Below, in pieces: positions 50,500 to 59,289 of a stretch of 64,000 bases of DNA. The stretch spans positions 1 to 64,000 of the forward strand of contig SCVW01000046.1 in NCBI GenBank assembly GCA_007244375.1. The letters are read 5' to 3'. The position numbers and the translations under genes were made by a program. The DNA comes from Smithella sp. Its GTDB lineage: Bacteria > Desulfobacterota > Syntrophia > Syntrophales > Smithellaceae. Each line of letters starts with the position of its first letter. Position 1 is the first letter of the stretch. A model generated the notes under the pieces. It made no database searches and was not told the origin of the DNA. It worked only from the letters and a program-made list of their open reading frames with translations.

Positions 50500-51726
50500 T
50501 TATGATTCGTTTTTCGGTGTTGCAGGCAGATAAATTGAAAATGTTGTTCCTAAGCCAACAGAGGATTCTACTGAAATCAATCCACTATGGTATTTAATTA
50601 TGGAATCGCTGATAGCCAGTCCCAGGCCCAGGCCGCCCCGGCCCTTCTTTTTTGTCGTAAAATAAGGATCAAATATCCTGGAAAGATGTTCCGGTGGAAT
50701 TCCCTCTCCGTAGTCTTTAATTGTAATTCTGACATAACTTCCTTTTTTCAAAGACTTTATGTTCGTTCCGATTGTTGTGTTTTCTGCGATAAGATCCACA
50801 GCACCGCCGTTGGGCATGGCCTCCTTCGCATTGATTAAAACATTTTCGAACACCTGCCTGATCTGTTTCGCATCGATTTCACATTGCCACAGTTCTTCGG
50901 GTATATAGATGTTGCATTTGATACCGGGATCTTTAAAAATATTTTGAGCGGCTTCTTTCAAAATAGGTTCCATCTTTTCCAGTTTATGAACCTGATAACC
51001 ACCCTGGGCGAAGATACTCAACTGGTGAGCCAATTCTTTGGCTTGCAAGCCGGCTCGCTCCGCTACAGCCAGACCATCTTCTATGATTTTATCTTCGTCG
51101 GTGGCTGATATTTTGGCCAGAAAAACATTGCGTAGAATTGCAGAGAGAAGGTTGTCAAAGTCTTTGGCCACGCCGCCGGCGAATGTTCCCAGTGACTCCA
51201 ATTTGGTTCTTTGCAAAAGTTCATCCTGTGCCGCTTTTTGTTCGGTAATGTCTTCCAGCGTTTCCATGGCGCCGAATAAATTATTGTTGGAATCTTTCAG
51301 TCCTGCCGCAGTGATTCGAAACCATTTCCCTTTTTCACCCATATCGGGGAAAAATTGCGATACTTCATAGGCATCTTCCAGTAGTTTTGATTTGGTTACT
51401 TTTCCAGAGTATAATTTAGTATTTTGATCTATTTCTCCATCCAAAATCAGATCAGCAAGACAGGGCCGTTTATCTTTGTAAAAAGCTTTCCATTGTCGAT
51501 CGGTGCCGAGAACATCACTGGGTTTGATATTGCTTAGCGCCTGTAGAGCTCTGTTCCAGTAAATTATTTTATGATCCCTGGATAAAACAAAAGTGGGAAT
51601 AGGAGAGCCATGGATAATGCTGATCATTTTTTGCTCATCCTTGCGGCCGCGCCATATCGAGCACACAAGACTGATAGTTGCTATTATTGCCAGACCTAAA
51701 ATGAAGATGAGAAAATAATTATTCAT
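50500..51726 (-). CDS. PAS sensor kinase-like protein lacking the phospho-acceptor His
   Basis: A ~408-residue membrane-anchored sensor from ATG 51726. One N-terminal membrane segment (MNNYFLIFILGLAIIATISLVCS), a PAS domain (IHGSPIPTFVLSRDHKIIYWNRAL), a HisKA-like region and a full HATPase_c domain follow. The ATPase boxes are intact: ENVLINAKEAM (N box), DYGEGIPPEHLSRIFDPYFTTK (G1/F) and GLGLGLAIS (G2). The H box, normally GGIAHDFNNLL, reads GGVAKDFDNLL, with AAA for Lys at 51163-51165. Autophosphorylation on His is therefore not expected. No response regulator is adjacent. It may act as a pseudokinase or phosphatase-type regulator. Confidence 0.85.
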   Translation of the reverse strand: MNNYFLIFILGLAIIATISLVCSIWRGRKDEQKMISIIHGSPIPTFVLSRDHKIIYWNRALQALSNIKPSDVLGTDRQWKAFYKDKRPCLADLILDGEIDQNTKLYSGKVTKSKLLEDAYEVSQFFPDMGEKGKWFRITAAGLKDSNNNLFGAMETLEDITEQKAAQDELLQRTKLESLGTFAGGVAKDFDNLLSAILRNVFLAKISATDEDKIIEDGLAVAERAGLQAKELAHQLSIFAQGGYQVHKLEKMEPILKEAAQNIFKDPGIKCNIYIPEELWQCEIDAKQIRQVFENVLINAKEAMPNGGAVDLIAENTTIGTNIKSLKKGSYVRITIKDYGEGIPPEHLSRIFDPYFTTKKKGRGGLGLGLAISDSIIKYHSGLISVESSVGLGTTFSIYLPATPKNES

Positions 51727-51878
51727 AATTGCTGCCCGATTTTTATAGCTGAATTTTGATAGCAAGATTAAGATAAAAAAGCAAGTCCCCAATCCGGTAA
51801 ATTATATACCTTGATTAATATTTTTTTACTTTGTATATTCACCAAATATTGAAGATGCTTCTGCCAGAGAGAAATATA

Positions 51879-51989
51879 ATGAGATCCATGCTTCGGAAAC
51901 AGATTGCGCTGAACGTGATGGTCAAATTATCCCATGCGCAAAACGCCGTGGGATTTAAAATCAGGGATATTAAAGTGATATCTGAATAA
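51879..51989 (+). CDS. Possible small hypothetical gene (36 codons)
   Basis: An ATG frame encoding a basic 36-residue peptide, MRSMLRKQIALNVMVKLSHA followed by 16 more residues, in the 301 bp gap before radC, with GAGAGAAA upstream. No family is recognised. It may equally be a decayed or chance frame; codon usage gives no strong hint. Confidence 0.25.
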   Translation: MRSMLRKQIALNVMVKLSHAQNAVGFKIRDIKVISE

Positions 51990-52027
51990 TCAGCTAAAAC
52001 GCTTCCTAACTTTATCAGGTTTAAAAT

Positions 52028-52729
52028 ATGTCCGAGCCAAACAAAAAAACCGGCATCAACTCATGGCCGCAGGATGACCGGCCGAGGGAAAAATTACTAA
52101 AAAAAGGCGCGGGAATATTGAGCAACTCCGAGCTGCTGGCAATTCTTTTGCGAACGGGAATAAAGGGCGAAAGTGCCATTGATCTGGCACGACGGATTAT
52201 TGACAAATTCAGCACCTTTCGCAACATGAGCCATACCGATATGCGTCAGTGGAAAGAATTCAAAGGTCTCGGTCCCGCCAAAATCGCGCAAATCCAGGCT
52301 GCACTGGAAATCGGCAGGCGCTTTCGTGAAGTCGAAGTCAACGGTTCCAAACAAAAGATTTCGTCCGCTCGGGATATTGTTGACATAATCATGCCGCAAA
52401 TGCGTGACCTCAAAACAGAAGTATTTAAAGTTTTCTATCTCAATAGCAACAATCGAATCATCGAAATTAGCGATACTGCAGTTGGTACGGTTAATCATGC
52501 AATGCCCATTGTACGGGAAATCATGCACGCGGCTTTACAAAAATTTGCCGCGGCAATTATCTGCGTCCATAATCACCCCAGCGCCAATGTTGCACCCAGT
52601 CCGGAAGATAAAAAATTTACTCAGGAATTGATATCCGCTGGAAAACTTATGGAAATAAAAGTTTTGGATCATATCATTATCGGCGATAATAATTTTTTCA
52701 GCTTCGCGGAAGAAGGATTAATGATTTAA
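52028..52729 (+). CDS. radC: RadC-family JAMM-domain protein
   Basis: A 233-residue RadC/YicR-type protein. An N-terminal helix-hairpin-helix region (PREKLLKKGAGILSNSELLAILLRTG, then FKGLGPAKIAQIQAALEIGRR) precedes a metalloprotease-like JAMM domain with ICVHNHPSANVAPSPEDKKFT (HxHP...SxxD). The family name reflects an old repair assignment that is no longer accepted; the true function is unclear. AGG lies upstream of ATG 52028. Confidence 0.92.
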   Translation: MSEPNKKTGINSWPQDDRPREKLLKKGAGILSNSELLAILLRTGIKGESAIDLARRIIDKFSTFRNMSHTDMRQWKEFKGLGPAKIAQIQAALEIGRRFREVEVNGSKQKISSARDIVDIIMPQMRDLKTEVFKVFYLNSNNRIIEISDTAVGTVNHAMPIVREIMHAALQKFAAAIICVHNHPSANVAPSPEDKKFTQELISAGKLMEIKVLDHIIIGDNNFFSFAEEGLMI

Positions 52730-52796
52730 CGTTTCAGAGAGATTGTAAAAACAAAGATAGCTGATAAGAAATACGCACAAAAAAGGATTCACCATT

Positions 52797-54035
52797 ATGA
52801 TCTATCATGTCCTCATATCTTTTTGTGCTGTGATACTTCTGGCGTATTTTTTTGAAATCACATCAAAGCATACAAAAATTCCCGGTGTTCTTTTGCTCAT
52901 TCTGACAGGAATGGCAATCAATTCTTTAGTAAAATTTTACCATTTTAAATTACCGGAGATTGAAGGAATATTGCCTTTCATGGGTACATTAGGTTTAGTT
53001 CTTATTGTTCTGGAAGCCAGTCTCGATTTGAAGCTGGGCAGAGGAAAAAGCAAATTGATTGCAGGATCATTATCATCGGCAATTCTGCTTTTTTTAGTTT
53101 TTACCGGTTTGTTTACTTTTGTTTTGGTCTATTTTTTTAGTTGTGATATAAAAACTTCCATTATCAACATAATCCCTGTTTCCATTATCAGTAGCGCAAT
53201 TGCCATTCCGTCGGCAGTTGGTTTATCAGAAACCAACAGAGAATTTGTCACTTATGAAAGTTCTATGTCGGACATTTTCGGTATCATCATTTTTAATTAT
53301 GTTCTTTTTAGCAACGGATCATTAAACTCCAATATTTCGCGTTTTTTTGTAGAAATTACAGTTACAATAATCGCTTCTGTTATTTTTAGCATTGGTTTGA
53401 GCGTTATGTTGCATAAAATCAATCACAATGTAAAATACATAATAATCATGACTGTTATTGTTTTAGTATATGCTTTAGCCGAACTTATTCATTTACCATC
53501 ATTATTTGTTGTTCTAATTTTTGGTCTCATAATGAATAATAATGAAATGTTTAAAAATCATTATTCAGTAAAAATAATCAATTTTGAAGAATTCAACGCC
53601 GATTTGGACTCTTTTAAGAATATTACAGCAGAAATGACATTTATTGTCCGTTCTTTCTTTTTTATAGTGTTCGGATTTTATACAAATCTTTTCGATTTGT
53701 TGAATTTAAATAATCTGATAACCACATTCACTATAGTTTCGGTAATTTTTATTTTGCGCGCATTTTATTTAAGAACAATCCTTGATTTTCCTTTAAGTCC
53801 ACTATTCTATTTTGCACCACGCGGGCTAATCACCATTCTGCTTTTTCTGAGCATACCGCAAACGATGTTGCTGCCTATTATGAATACAGGTGTTATCACT
53901 CAGGTTATTTTCATAACCATTCTGTTGATGACATTCGGAAACATAATATTTCAGAAAGTTGACGAATTGATGACGCACCAAGATTCGGGAGCAGATGTAA
54001 AAACCTCACAGGATAAAAATAATTGCCATTTGTAA
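52797..54035 (+). CDS. Cation:proton antiporter (CPA1/NhaP-like)
   Basis: A 412-residue membrane protein with about 12 hydrophobic segments, built on the Na+/H+ exchanger pattern. It shows FEITSKHTKIPGVLLLILTGMAIN, IVLEASLDLKLG, ISSAIAIPSAVGLSETNREFVTYESSMSDIFGIIIFNYVL and PLFYFAPRGLITILLFLSIP. The acidic residue in SMSDIFG is at the ion-binding position of this family, although the usual ND pair is not clear. Cytoplasmic C-terminal regulatory domain is absent. Monocistronic. Confidence 0.83.
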   Translation: MIYHVLISFCAVILLAYFFEITSKHTKIPGVLLLILTGMAINSLVKFYHFKLPEIEGILPFMGTLGLVLIVLEASLDLKLGRGKSKLIAGSLSSAILLFLVFTGLFTFVLVYFFSCDIKTSIINIIPVSIISSAIAIPSAVGLSETNREFVTYESSMSDIFGIIIFNYVLFSNGSLNSNISRFFVEITVTIIASVIFSIGLSVMLHKINHNVKYIIIMTVIVLVYALAELIHLPSLFVVLIFGLIMNNNEMFKNHYSVKIINFEEFNADLDSFKNITAEMTFIVRSFFFIVFGFYTNLFDLLNLNNLITTFTIVSVIFILRAFYLRTILDFPLSPLFYFAPRGLITILLFLSIPQTMLLPIMNTGVITQVIFITILLMTFGNIIFQKVDELMTHQDSGADVKTSQDKNNCHL

Positions 54036-54137
54036 AAGCAATTAATAAGGGCATAACTCTAATTATATTTTATAAATTCACCTCGTTAAAAAAAGGCAAA
54101 AAATGTACGGGGTATATTAAAAATCTATGAGGTGAAA

Positions 54138-55454
54138 ATGAAAAATTACAACGTTCTGATTATCGGTTCAGGTCCGGCCGGACTTTTTGCCGCAATCTGG
54201 CTGGAAAAACTGGGAATGGATAAGATTGCCATTATTGATCGTAATTCGTATCCCGCCGGTGGATTACTCAATGACGGTAAACTGAATTTTGATTATCGCA
54301 TCGGTCTAGATATTAATGAACTGCAAATTGACCGCGAAATAACGGAAAAAATAATGCAGGAAATCAAAAAAATATTTATCGGATTTCCGCACTGCCGTCA
54401 GGTAACCTTCATTGAAAATACCAAAAATATTCAGACGATTGCCGATATGGCGGCAGAGCATGGCGCGCAATTCATTGCGCCTGAGCAGTGGCACTGGGGT
54501 AGCGATAACGGCAAGGCTTTGGTAGATTATTTGCGCGGCTATCTAAAAAAAACCGATTTACTGCTGAACACGGAAGCCGTGACTATCGAAAAACTAGATA
54601 ACAATAAATTCCGAATTGACTGTCGCTGCGATAAGAAAAAAATACACTACCATGCGAGAATAATTCTTGTCGCTCCGGGACGCGGCGGTGCATACTGGTT
54701 TCGCGATCTTGCGAGGAAAATGAACATCAACAATAATTATGGTCCGATTGATGTGGGAATTCGTCTGGAACTTAACAGAATATTTTACAACTTTATTACC
54801 GATATTGTTTATGATCCCAAATTTATTTTTAAAACAGGGCGCCACAGTGATAGAGTCAGAACATTCTGCACCAATCCCGGCGGAAGGGTGCGTATAGAAA
54901 ATTACGGCGAATTCAAATTGATTAATGGCGATGCCCTTTTCGGTAAAAAGACCAAGAACACGAATTTTGCGTTACTCAACACAGTTGCTTTGACCAAACC
55001 TTATTCCGATACAACAGAATTCGGGCAGAGAATTGCCAGACAATTCTTTCTACTGGGTGGTGGGAAACCTCTTGTCCAACGGGTAGGTGATTTCCGGGAG
55101 GGGAGAAGAAGTTCGGTGGCAACGTTCAACAGCACAATTCGCCATTTTGAGGCCTGCAAGGCAACCTGCAACGCAACTCCTGGTGACATTACATTGGCCA
55201 TGCCTGCGCGTATCATGGATAATTTATGGGAATCGCTCAAATCACTGGATAAGATAATTCCGGGAATTCTTCATCCGTCAACATTGATGTACGCGCCGGA
55301 GATAAAGTTTTTCGACACACATTTCCCGACTGACCGTTATCTGGAAACGAACATTAAAGGTGTATTTGTTGCCGGTGACGGTACCGGCAAGAGTCGTGGC
55401 ATTTTAGGCGCGGCCATATCCGGCATTATCGCCGCGAAAGGTATAATTCGCTGA
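54138..55454 (+). CDS. FAD-dependent dehydrogenase (COG2509-like)
   Basis: A ~439-residue flavoprotein with an N-terminal FAD-binding Rossmann motif, NVLIIGSGPAGLFAAIWLEK, ending in ...IDRNSYPAGG. The C-terminal FAD-contacting segment is GVFVAGDGTGKSRGILGAAISGIIAAKGI. The middle region contains KPLVQRVGDFREGRRSS and GDITLAMPARI, typical of the uncharacterised 'FAD-dependent dehydrogenase' group. No catalytic Cys pair is evident. ATG 54138 follows GAGG at 54129-54132; GTG 54132 is an alternative. Confidence 0.83.
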   Translation: MKNYNVLIIGSGPAGLFAAIWLEKLGMDKIAIIDRNSYPAGGLLNDGKLNFDYRIGLDINELQIDREITEKIMQEIKKIFIGFPHCRQVTFIENTKNIQTIADMAAEHGAQFIAPEQWHWGSDNGKALVDYLRGYLKKTDLLLNTEAVTIEKLDNNKFRIDCRCDKKKIHYHARIILVAPGRGGAYWFRDLARKMNINNNYGPIDVGIRLELNRIFYNFITDIVYDPKFIFKTGRHSDRVRTFCTNPGGRVRIENYGEFKLINGDALFGKKTKNTNFALLNTVALTKPYSDTTEFGQRIARQFFLLGGGKPLVQRVGDFREGRRSSVATFNSTIRHFEACKATCNATPGDITLAMPARIMDNLWESLKSLDKIIPGILHPSTLMYAPEIKFFDTHFPTDRYLETNIKGVFVAGDGTGKSRGILGAAISGIIAAKGIIR

Positions 55455-55625
55455 GAACATTGAATTCTAGGTTATCGAAAGGAACTGTCTGGTATAATGG
55501 TGCCATTCTCGCGAAGGCGGAAATCCAGAAAAAATTATCAGAAATTTTCACTCAGGTAAAAAATTAGATAAGTAATTAATAAAAAATACTCGGCAGTTCA
55601 TATTAGAGCAACTCAGGAACAAAAA

Positions 55626-56462
55626 ATGCGGGAACTAAGGAATAAAAAAGTACTCATCACTGGGGCGGCAAGCGGAATCGGCCGGGCCACTGCCATTGCC
55701 ATGGGCAAATTGGGATGCCGTTTGTTTTTAACCGATATAAACGAAGACGACCTTAAAAAAACGGTCGAAGTAATTGCAGGCGCCGGAGGCACCGTGTGTC
55801 TGACACGCCCTTTTGATGTCGGCAATTATCAGGCCATGGCGGATTTTGCTAAAGATGTTCACGCAGAATTCGGTTCTCTGGATATTCTGATAAATGTTGC
55901 GGGCATCGCGCTTTTTTCCCAAATAGAAGATATGAGTCACAATGATTGGGAAAAAGTAATCAAAGTAAATCTCTGGGGAGTTATTCACGGCCTGGAGTGT
56001 TTTGTGCCCGATATGATTCGCGCCGGTAACGGCGGACACATAGTTACCATTTCATCAACCGCTGGTATCATCGGATTGCCCTGGCATACCGTTTATGCGG
56101 GAACGAAGCATGCTCTTGTAGGCATGTCCGAAGTTCTACGCTACGATTTAAAAAAGCACAAAATAGACGTCAGCGTAGTTTGCCCCGGCGCGGTTAATAC
56201 CGGGCTGGTAAAGACTGTCGAAATTCATGCCGATAAGGAAATAACGGATAAAACGCTGGCGCATTTTCTTAAAAGAGCTATCACACCGGAGAAGGTCGCA
56301 CAGCAGATCATCAGCGCGATTCGCAACCGTAAATTTATTGTCATCACTTCATTCGACATAAAGCTGCTTTTCTTTTTCAAGAAATACTGTTTTCCGATTT
56401 ATAACCTAGTTATGCTGACGATAAGCCGCGTTACGGATAAGTTGTTCAAAAAGACTGTTTGA
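55626..56462 (+). CDS. Short-chain dehydrogenase/reductase
   Basis: A 278-residue classical SDR: TGAASGIGRATA (cofactor loop), NVAGIA, Ser in TISSTAGIIG, Tyr and Lys in YAGTKHALVG, and CPGAVNTG. After the substrate loop the C-terminus carries a hydrophobic stretch, FDIKLLFFFKKYCFPIYNLVMLTISRV, that could bind the membrane, as in retinol/sterol-type SDRs. Substrate unknown. It is followed 6 bp later by the signal peptidase gene. Confidence 0.85.
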   Translation: MRELRNKKVLITGAASGIGRATAIAMGKLGCRLFLTDINEDDLKKTVEVIAGAGGTVCLTRPFDVGNYQAMADFAKDVHAEFGSLDILINVAGIALFSQIEDMSHNDWEKVIKVNLWGVIHGLECFVPDMIRAGNGGHIVTISSTAGIIGLPWHTVYAGTKHALVGMSEVLRYDLKKHKIDVSVVCPGAVNTGLVKTVEIHADKEITDKTLAHFLKRAITPEKVAQQIISAIRNRKFIVITSFDIKLLFFFKKYCFPIYNLVMLTISRVTDKLFKKTV

Positions 56463-56468
56463 AAGAAA

Positions 56469-56966
56469 ATGACTGACAGCGCCGTAAAAAATTTCTTTTT
56501 CCCGAAAATTACCAAACGCTATTTATTGCGTGTTGCCGTTGTTGCCATAACCGCATTTATTATTTTTAAATTCGTCTTCATACCTTTTTGCATTCAGGGT
56601 GAAAGCATGGCGCCCACCTATGTCACCGGTTCGTTTAATTTCTGTTTTACAATGCGTTATCTTTTTTCCAGGCCGGTGCAGCCCGATGTTGTTCTTGTGC
56701 GAATGGCGGGTCAGGATGTAATGTTACTCAAGCGGGTAGTGGCCACCGAAGGGCAGAGTGTTGAATTTAAAGAAGGCCGGCTTTTTGTTGACGGTAAAAA
56801 AATAAATGAGCCTTACGTATCGGGCAAGAGCGATTGGAATGTTCCGCTCACTGTAGTCAAGCCCGGACATGTTTATGTGGTGGGCGATAATCGAAGCATG
56901 CCTGCCAAAGGGCATGCATTCGGGCAGACATCTTTAAAGCGTATTGCAGGTACGCCGTTATGGTGA
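56469..56966 (+). CDS. Signal peptidase I-like S26 serine protease
   Basis: A 165-residue membrane-anchored protease. A single N-terminal hydrophobic segment (residues ~21-42) leads into IQGESMAPTY with catalytic Ser46, and VMLLKRVVA with the general base Lys88. The late GDNRSMPAKGHAFG matches box E of signal peptidases. It is short, with only one membrane segment, nearer TraF/LepB-short types than the housekeeping LepB. It overlaps the next gene by 7 bp; the pair probably works together. Confidence 0.85.
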   Translation: MTDSAVKNFFFPKITKRYLLRVAVVAITAFIIFKFVFIPFCIQGESMAPTYVTGSFNFCFTMRYLFSRPVQPDVVLVRMAGQDVMLLKRVVATEGQSVEFKEGRLFVDGKKINEPYVSGKSDWNVPLTVVKPGHVYVVGDNRSMPAKGHAFGQTSLKRIAGTPLW

Positions 56967-57460
56967 CGAAAAAATATCTGACAGTGGTGCTAATACTTGT
57001 TGCGTCGGGGGTGATAATTTTGCTTTTGTCTGTTGACTGGGAAGCCAGAGCTGTCAAAAAGCAACTGCACTCGCTGGCCAAAGAAATGACATGGACGCCG
57101 AATGAAAACGAACTGGAATTTGCGTTACGTGTCAGGCACGTACAGGAAAAAATTGCCCAAACATGTCAGGTCGATATTCCGAGCTATAACGTTTCACAAA
57201 CTGTTTTACAAAAAGATATTCCGGCATATCTGTCGATTGCCAGAAGCTATTACAGAAATCTTTCGGTCGACCTTAGAGATTTGAAAATTGAATCTATCCG
57301 GGTTCCGCAGGCGCATGGCATAGCAACAGCTTATGTAAAAGCAACTGACGCTTACGGTCAAAGAAATGACCAGGCTCTGGCGCTGGAGTTCAACCTGCAA
57401 AAAATCGAAAAGAAATGGGTTATAACCGAGGCTAAGGAAATGCAGGTGCTGGAGAAGTAG
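56960..57460 (+). CDS. Membrane-anchored protein of unknown function, coupled to the signal peptidase
   Basis: A 166-residue protein with an N-terminal membrane segment (KKYLTVVLILVASGVIILLLSV) and a soluble part with an alpha+beta pattern (SLAKEMTWTPNENELEFALRVRHVQEKIAQTC, then RNLSVDLRDLKIESIRVPQ, then ALEFNLQKIEKKWVITEAKEMQVL). The end resembles NTF2/SnoaL-like barrels, where strands alternate after a helical start; this is a weak impression. It overlaps the signal peptidase gene by 7 bp, so co-translation is likely. Confidence 0.6.
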   Translation: MVTKKYLTVVLILVASGVIILLLSVDWEARAVKKQLHSLAKEMTWTPNENELEFALRVRHVQEKIAQTCQVDIPSYNVSQTVLQKDIPAYLSIARSYYRNLSVDLRDLKIESIRVPQAHGIATAYVKATDAYGQRNDQALALEFNLQKIEKKWVITEAKEMQVLEK

Positions 57461-57548
57461 GGTAGAGATATACATAATGACGCATCCGCAGCGGCAGGGG
57501 ACAGCCTTAAATCTTAAATCTGTGAACTTTGAACATTTAAATTGAATT

Positions 57549-57710
57549 ATGAAAGAAAAGATGCAGCAGCAGGCGCAGCAGATTGAAGACAGTATTTTTT
57601 CGACGCCTACATTTCAGGCTTTGACTATCGGCATACCATTTTGTATATTCAAACTGCTTTTCGGCATGCTTGCTCTACACATGAGTGCTTCATCCATTGT
57701 GCTTTCTTAA
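57549..57710 (+). CDS. Small putative membrane protein, possibly truncated
   Basis: A 53-codon frame beginning MKEKMQQQAQQIEDS, then a hydrophobic segment (LTIGIPFCIFKLLFGMLALHM). It has a polar coil-like start and one membrane helix. Such a layout is that of a short membrane protein, or the N-terminus of a longer one whose rest is lost. The remaining gap (57461-57828) shows no other gene. No family is recognised. Confidence 0.35.
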   Translation: MKEKMQQQAQQIEDSIFSTPTFQALTIGIPFCIFKLLFGMLALHMSASSIVLS

Positions 57711-57828
57711 ATCTCATGAGCGTTTCAATTGTTAATATTTGGATGGAATTGCGTCGCGGTTCGTAAGCTTTTAGAATTATGTAAAACTAATTATTACGCG
57801 CTTAAATTATTTAGTAATTATATTGTAA

Positions 57829-59187
57829 TCATTTCTCTTTTAAACTCATCATGTAGTCTACAAATTGAGAATTTCCGGATATTTTTCGTATATAATCTTT
57901 TAGTTCCAATCTGACAAGAGCCAAGTGTTCTTCATCAGACATAATCCTGAAAGGTTTATTGACAAACCCATGTTCCAATAAAAACTCGCTCGCTTTGTGC
58001 CAATCTATGTCAGCCAGTGCATTCCAGTTATCGAGTCCAAACTGATATTGTTCGCTCACTGCATCAATCCATAAAAAGTTTTTATAGTAGCCTTGTAAAC
58101 AAACTGCTGTTGAACTCATATGCTGGTTCGGTTCATGTCTCCTACAGACAACTGCAACGTCAGCCTTCAAATCGGAAAGGAATATGCATGGCAGTAAAGA
58201 ACTACCGTCTGAGAAAATTATCTTTTTAGCGTAGGAATATAAAGTTAATTGTTCGTAAAAAGTATGTTCCTCAGGGGAAAATATACTATATCCCTCTTCT
58301 ATAAGGTATTTTTCAAAAATCTTTTCTCCGATTAATCTTCCTCTATTTTGAAGACGAGATCTTGAAATGTAGATCTTTTCTGTTCCTTTCATGCCGTTGG
58401 GAAATTTACGTTCAAAACGAAAACTTCTGGTAAAGTTAACAAAAAGTTCGTCCGGTTGTTGTGCAAATCCAAACCCATACTTTTGTTCCGGTATAATGAC
58501 TTCTCTTATTTTGGTTGTCTGTTCTACTAGGATCAGTCTTTTAATAGGTATTTCAAAACCTGAGATTATTTGATGCACAAAGTTATCCTTCTCAAGGTAC
58601 CTAGGTTGGTTCCAGGGAGTATAGAACAATACAAAAGGATCAAATTCTTTTACAATCGGATACGCATATAATCGGCACAACGATTCAACAACGAAATGGC
58701 CAAAATGGTTAAACATTAGACCTCCGTACAGGACAGGTTCGTTAATTTCCAAGCAATTTTGAAGAGGCCATTTTTTTATATAGGTAATTGGAAGCGATTG
58801 AGCGTAAGCGGCTCCGTTGTAATGATTTGCTTCATCAAGGAGGGTTTGAGTTTGATTATTAGCCAGACCTCCAAAAAAATAAGAACCGGGGCGATTATTT
58901 CTTGGTGCCGAAACAAGTGGATAAGCAATCACGTTCTCGTGAACGGATATGCTGTATGCAGGGTCAGCTTCTGAAATTATCGATTTAAGTTTAAGTAGTT
59001 TGTTCTGATTTACCTGAATATCGGATGCATCTTTCAGTGCTTTTTGTGGCGAACAGAAAAACAAGTTCAAACGTCTTTTAAAAATTCGACGGAGACACTC
59101 ATAAAACCATTTCAAGGCTGATAATCTATTTTGCCGATATAGTTTTTTGATTAGTTCCGGAAGAATTCTTTTAAATTCATCTGGCAT
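57829..59187 (-). CDS. GT61-family glycosyltransferase (DUF563)
   Basis: A 452-residue protein with the GT61 pattern found in plant xylan arabinosyltransferases, POMGNT2/EOGT-type enzymes and bacterial glycan clusters. It shows EPVLYGGLMFNHFGHFVVESLCRLYAY (the H/E motif), KIYISRSRLQNRGR, and EEHTFYEQLTLYSYAKKIIFSDGSSLL. The N-terminus (~residues 1-45) is basic with Cys and has no signal peptide, fitting a cytoplasmic transferase. Donor sugar unknown. Last gene of the glycan cluster, after the tandem radical-SAM gene. Confidence 0.85.
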   Translation of the reverse strand: MPDEFKRILPELIKKLYRQNRLSALKWFYECLRRIFKRRLNLFFCSPQKALKDASDIQVNQNKLLKLKSIISEADPAYSISVHENVIAYPLVSAPRNNRPGSYFFGGLANNQTQTLLDEANHYNGAAYAQSLPITYIKKWPLQNCLEINEPVLYGGLMFNHFGHFVVESLCRLYAYPIVKEFDPFVLFYTPWNQPRYLEKDNFVHQIISGFEIPIKRLILVEQTTKIREVIIPEQKYGFGFAQQPDELFVNFTRSFRFERKFPNGMKGTEKIYISRSRLQNRGRLIGEKIFEKYLIEEGYSIFSPEEHTFYEQLTLYSYAKKIIFSDGSSLLPCIFLSDLKADVAVVCRRHEPNQHMSSTAVCLQGYYKNFLWIDAVSEQYQFGLDNWNALADIDWHKASEFLLEHGFVNKPFRIMSDEEHLALVRLELKDYIRKISGNSQFVDYMMSLKEK

Positions 59188-59289
59188 TTCTTAAACCTAG
59201 AAAGTGTAAATCTTTTCTTGTAACCTTTTTTAATTATTTTACGTAAAGCGTACAGTTAAATAATAACACTATTAGCTTTTCTTTTAAAA

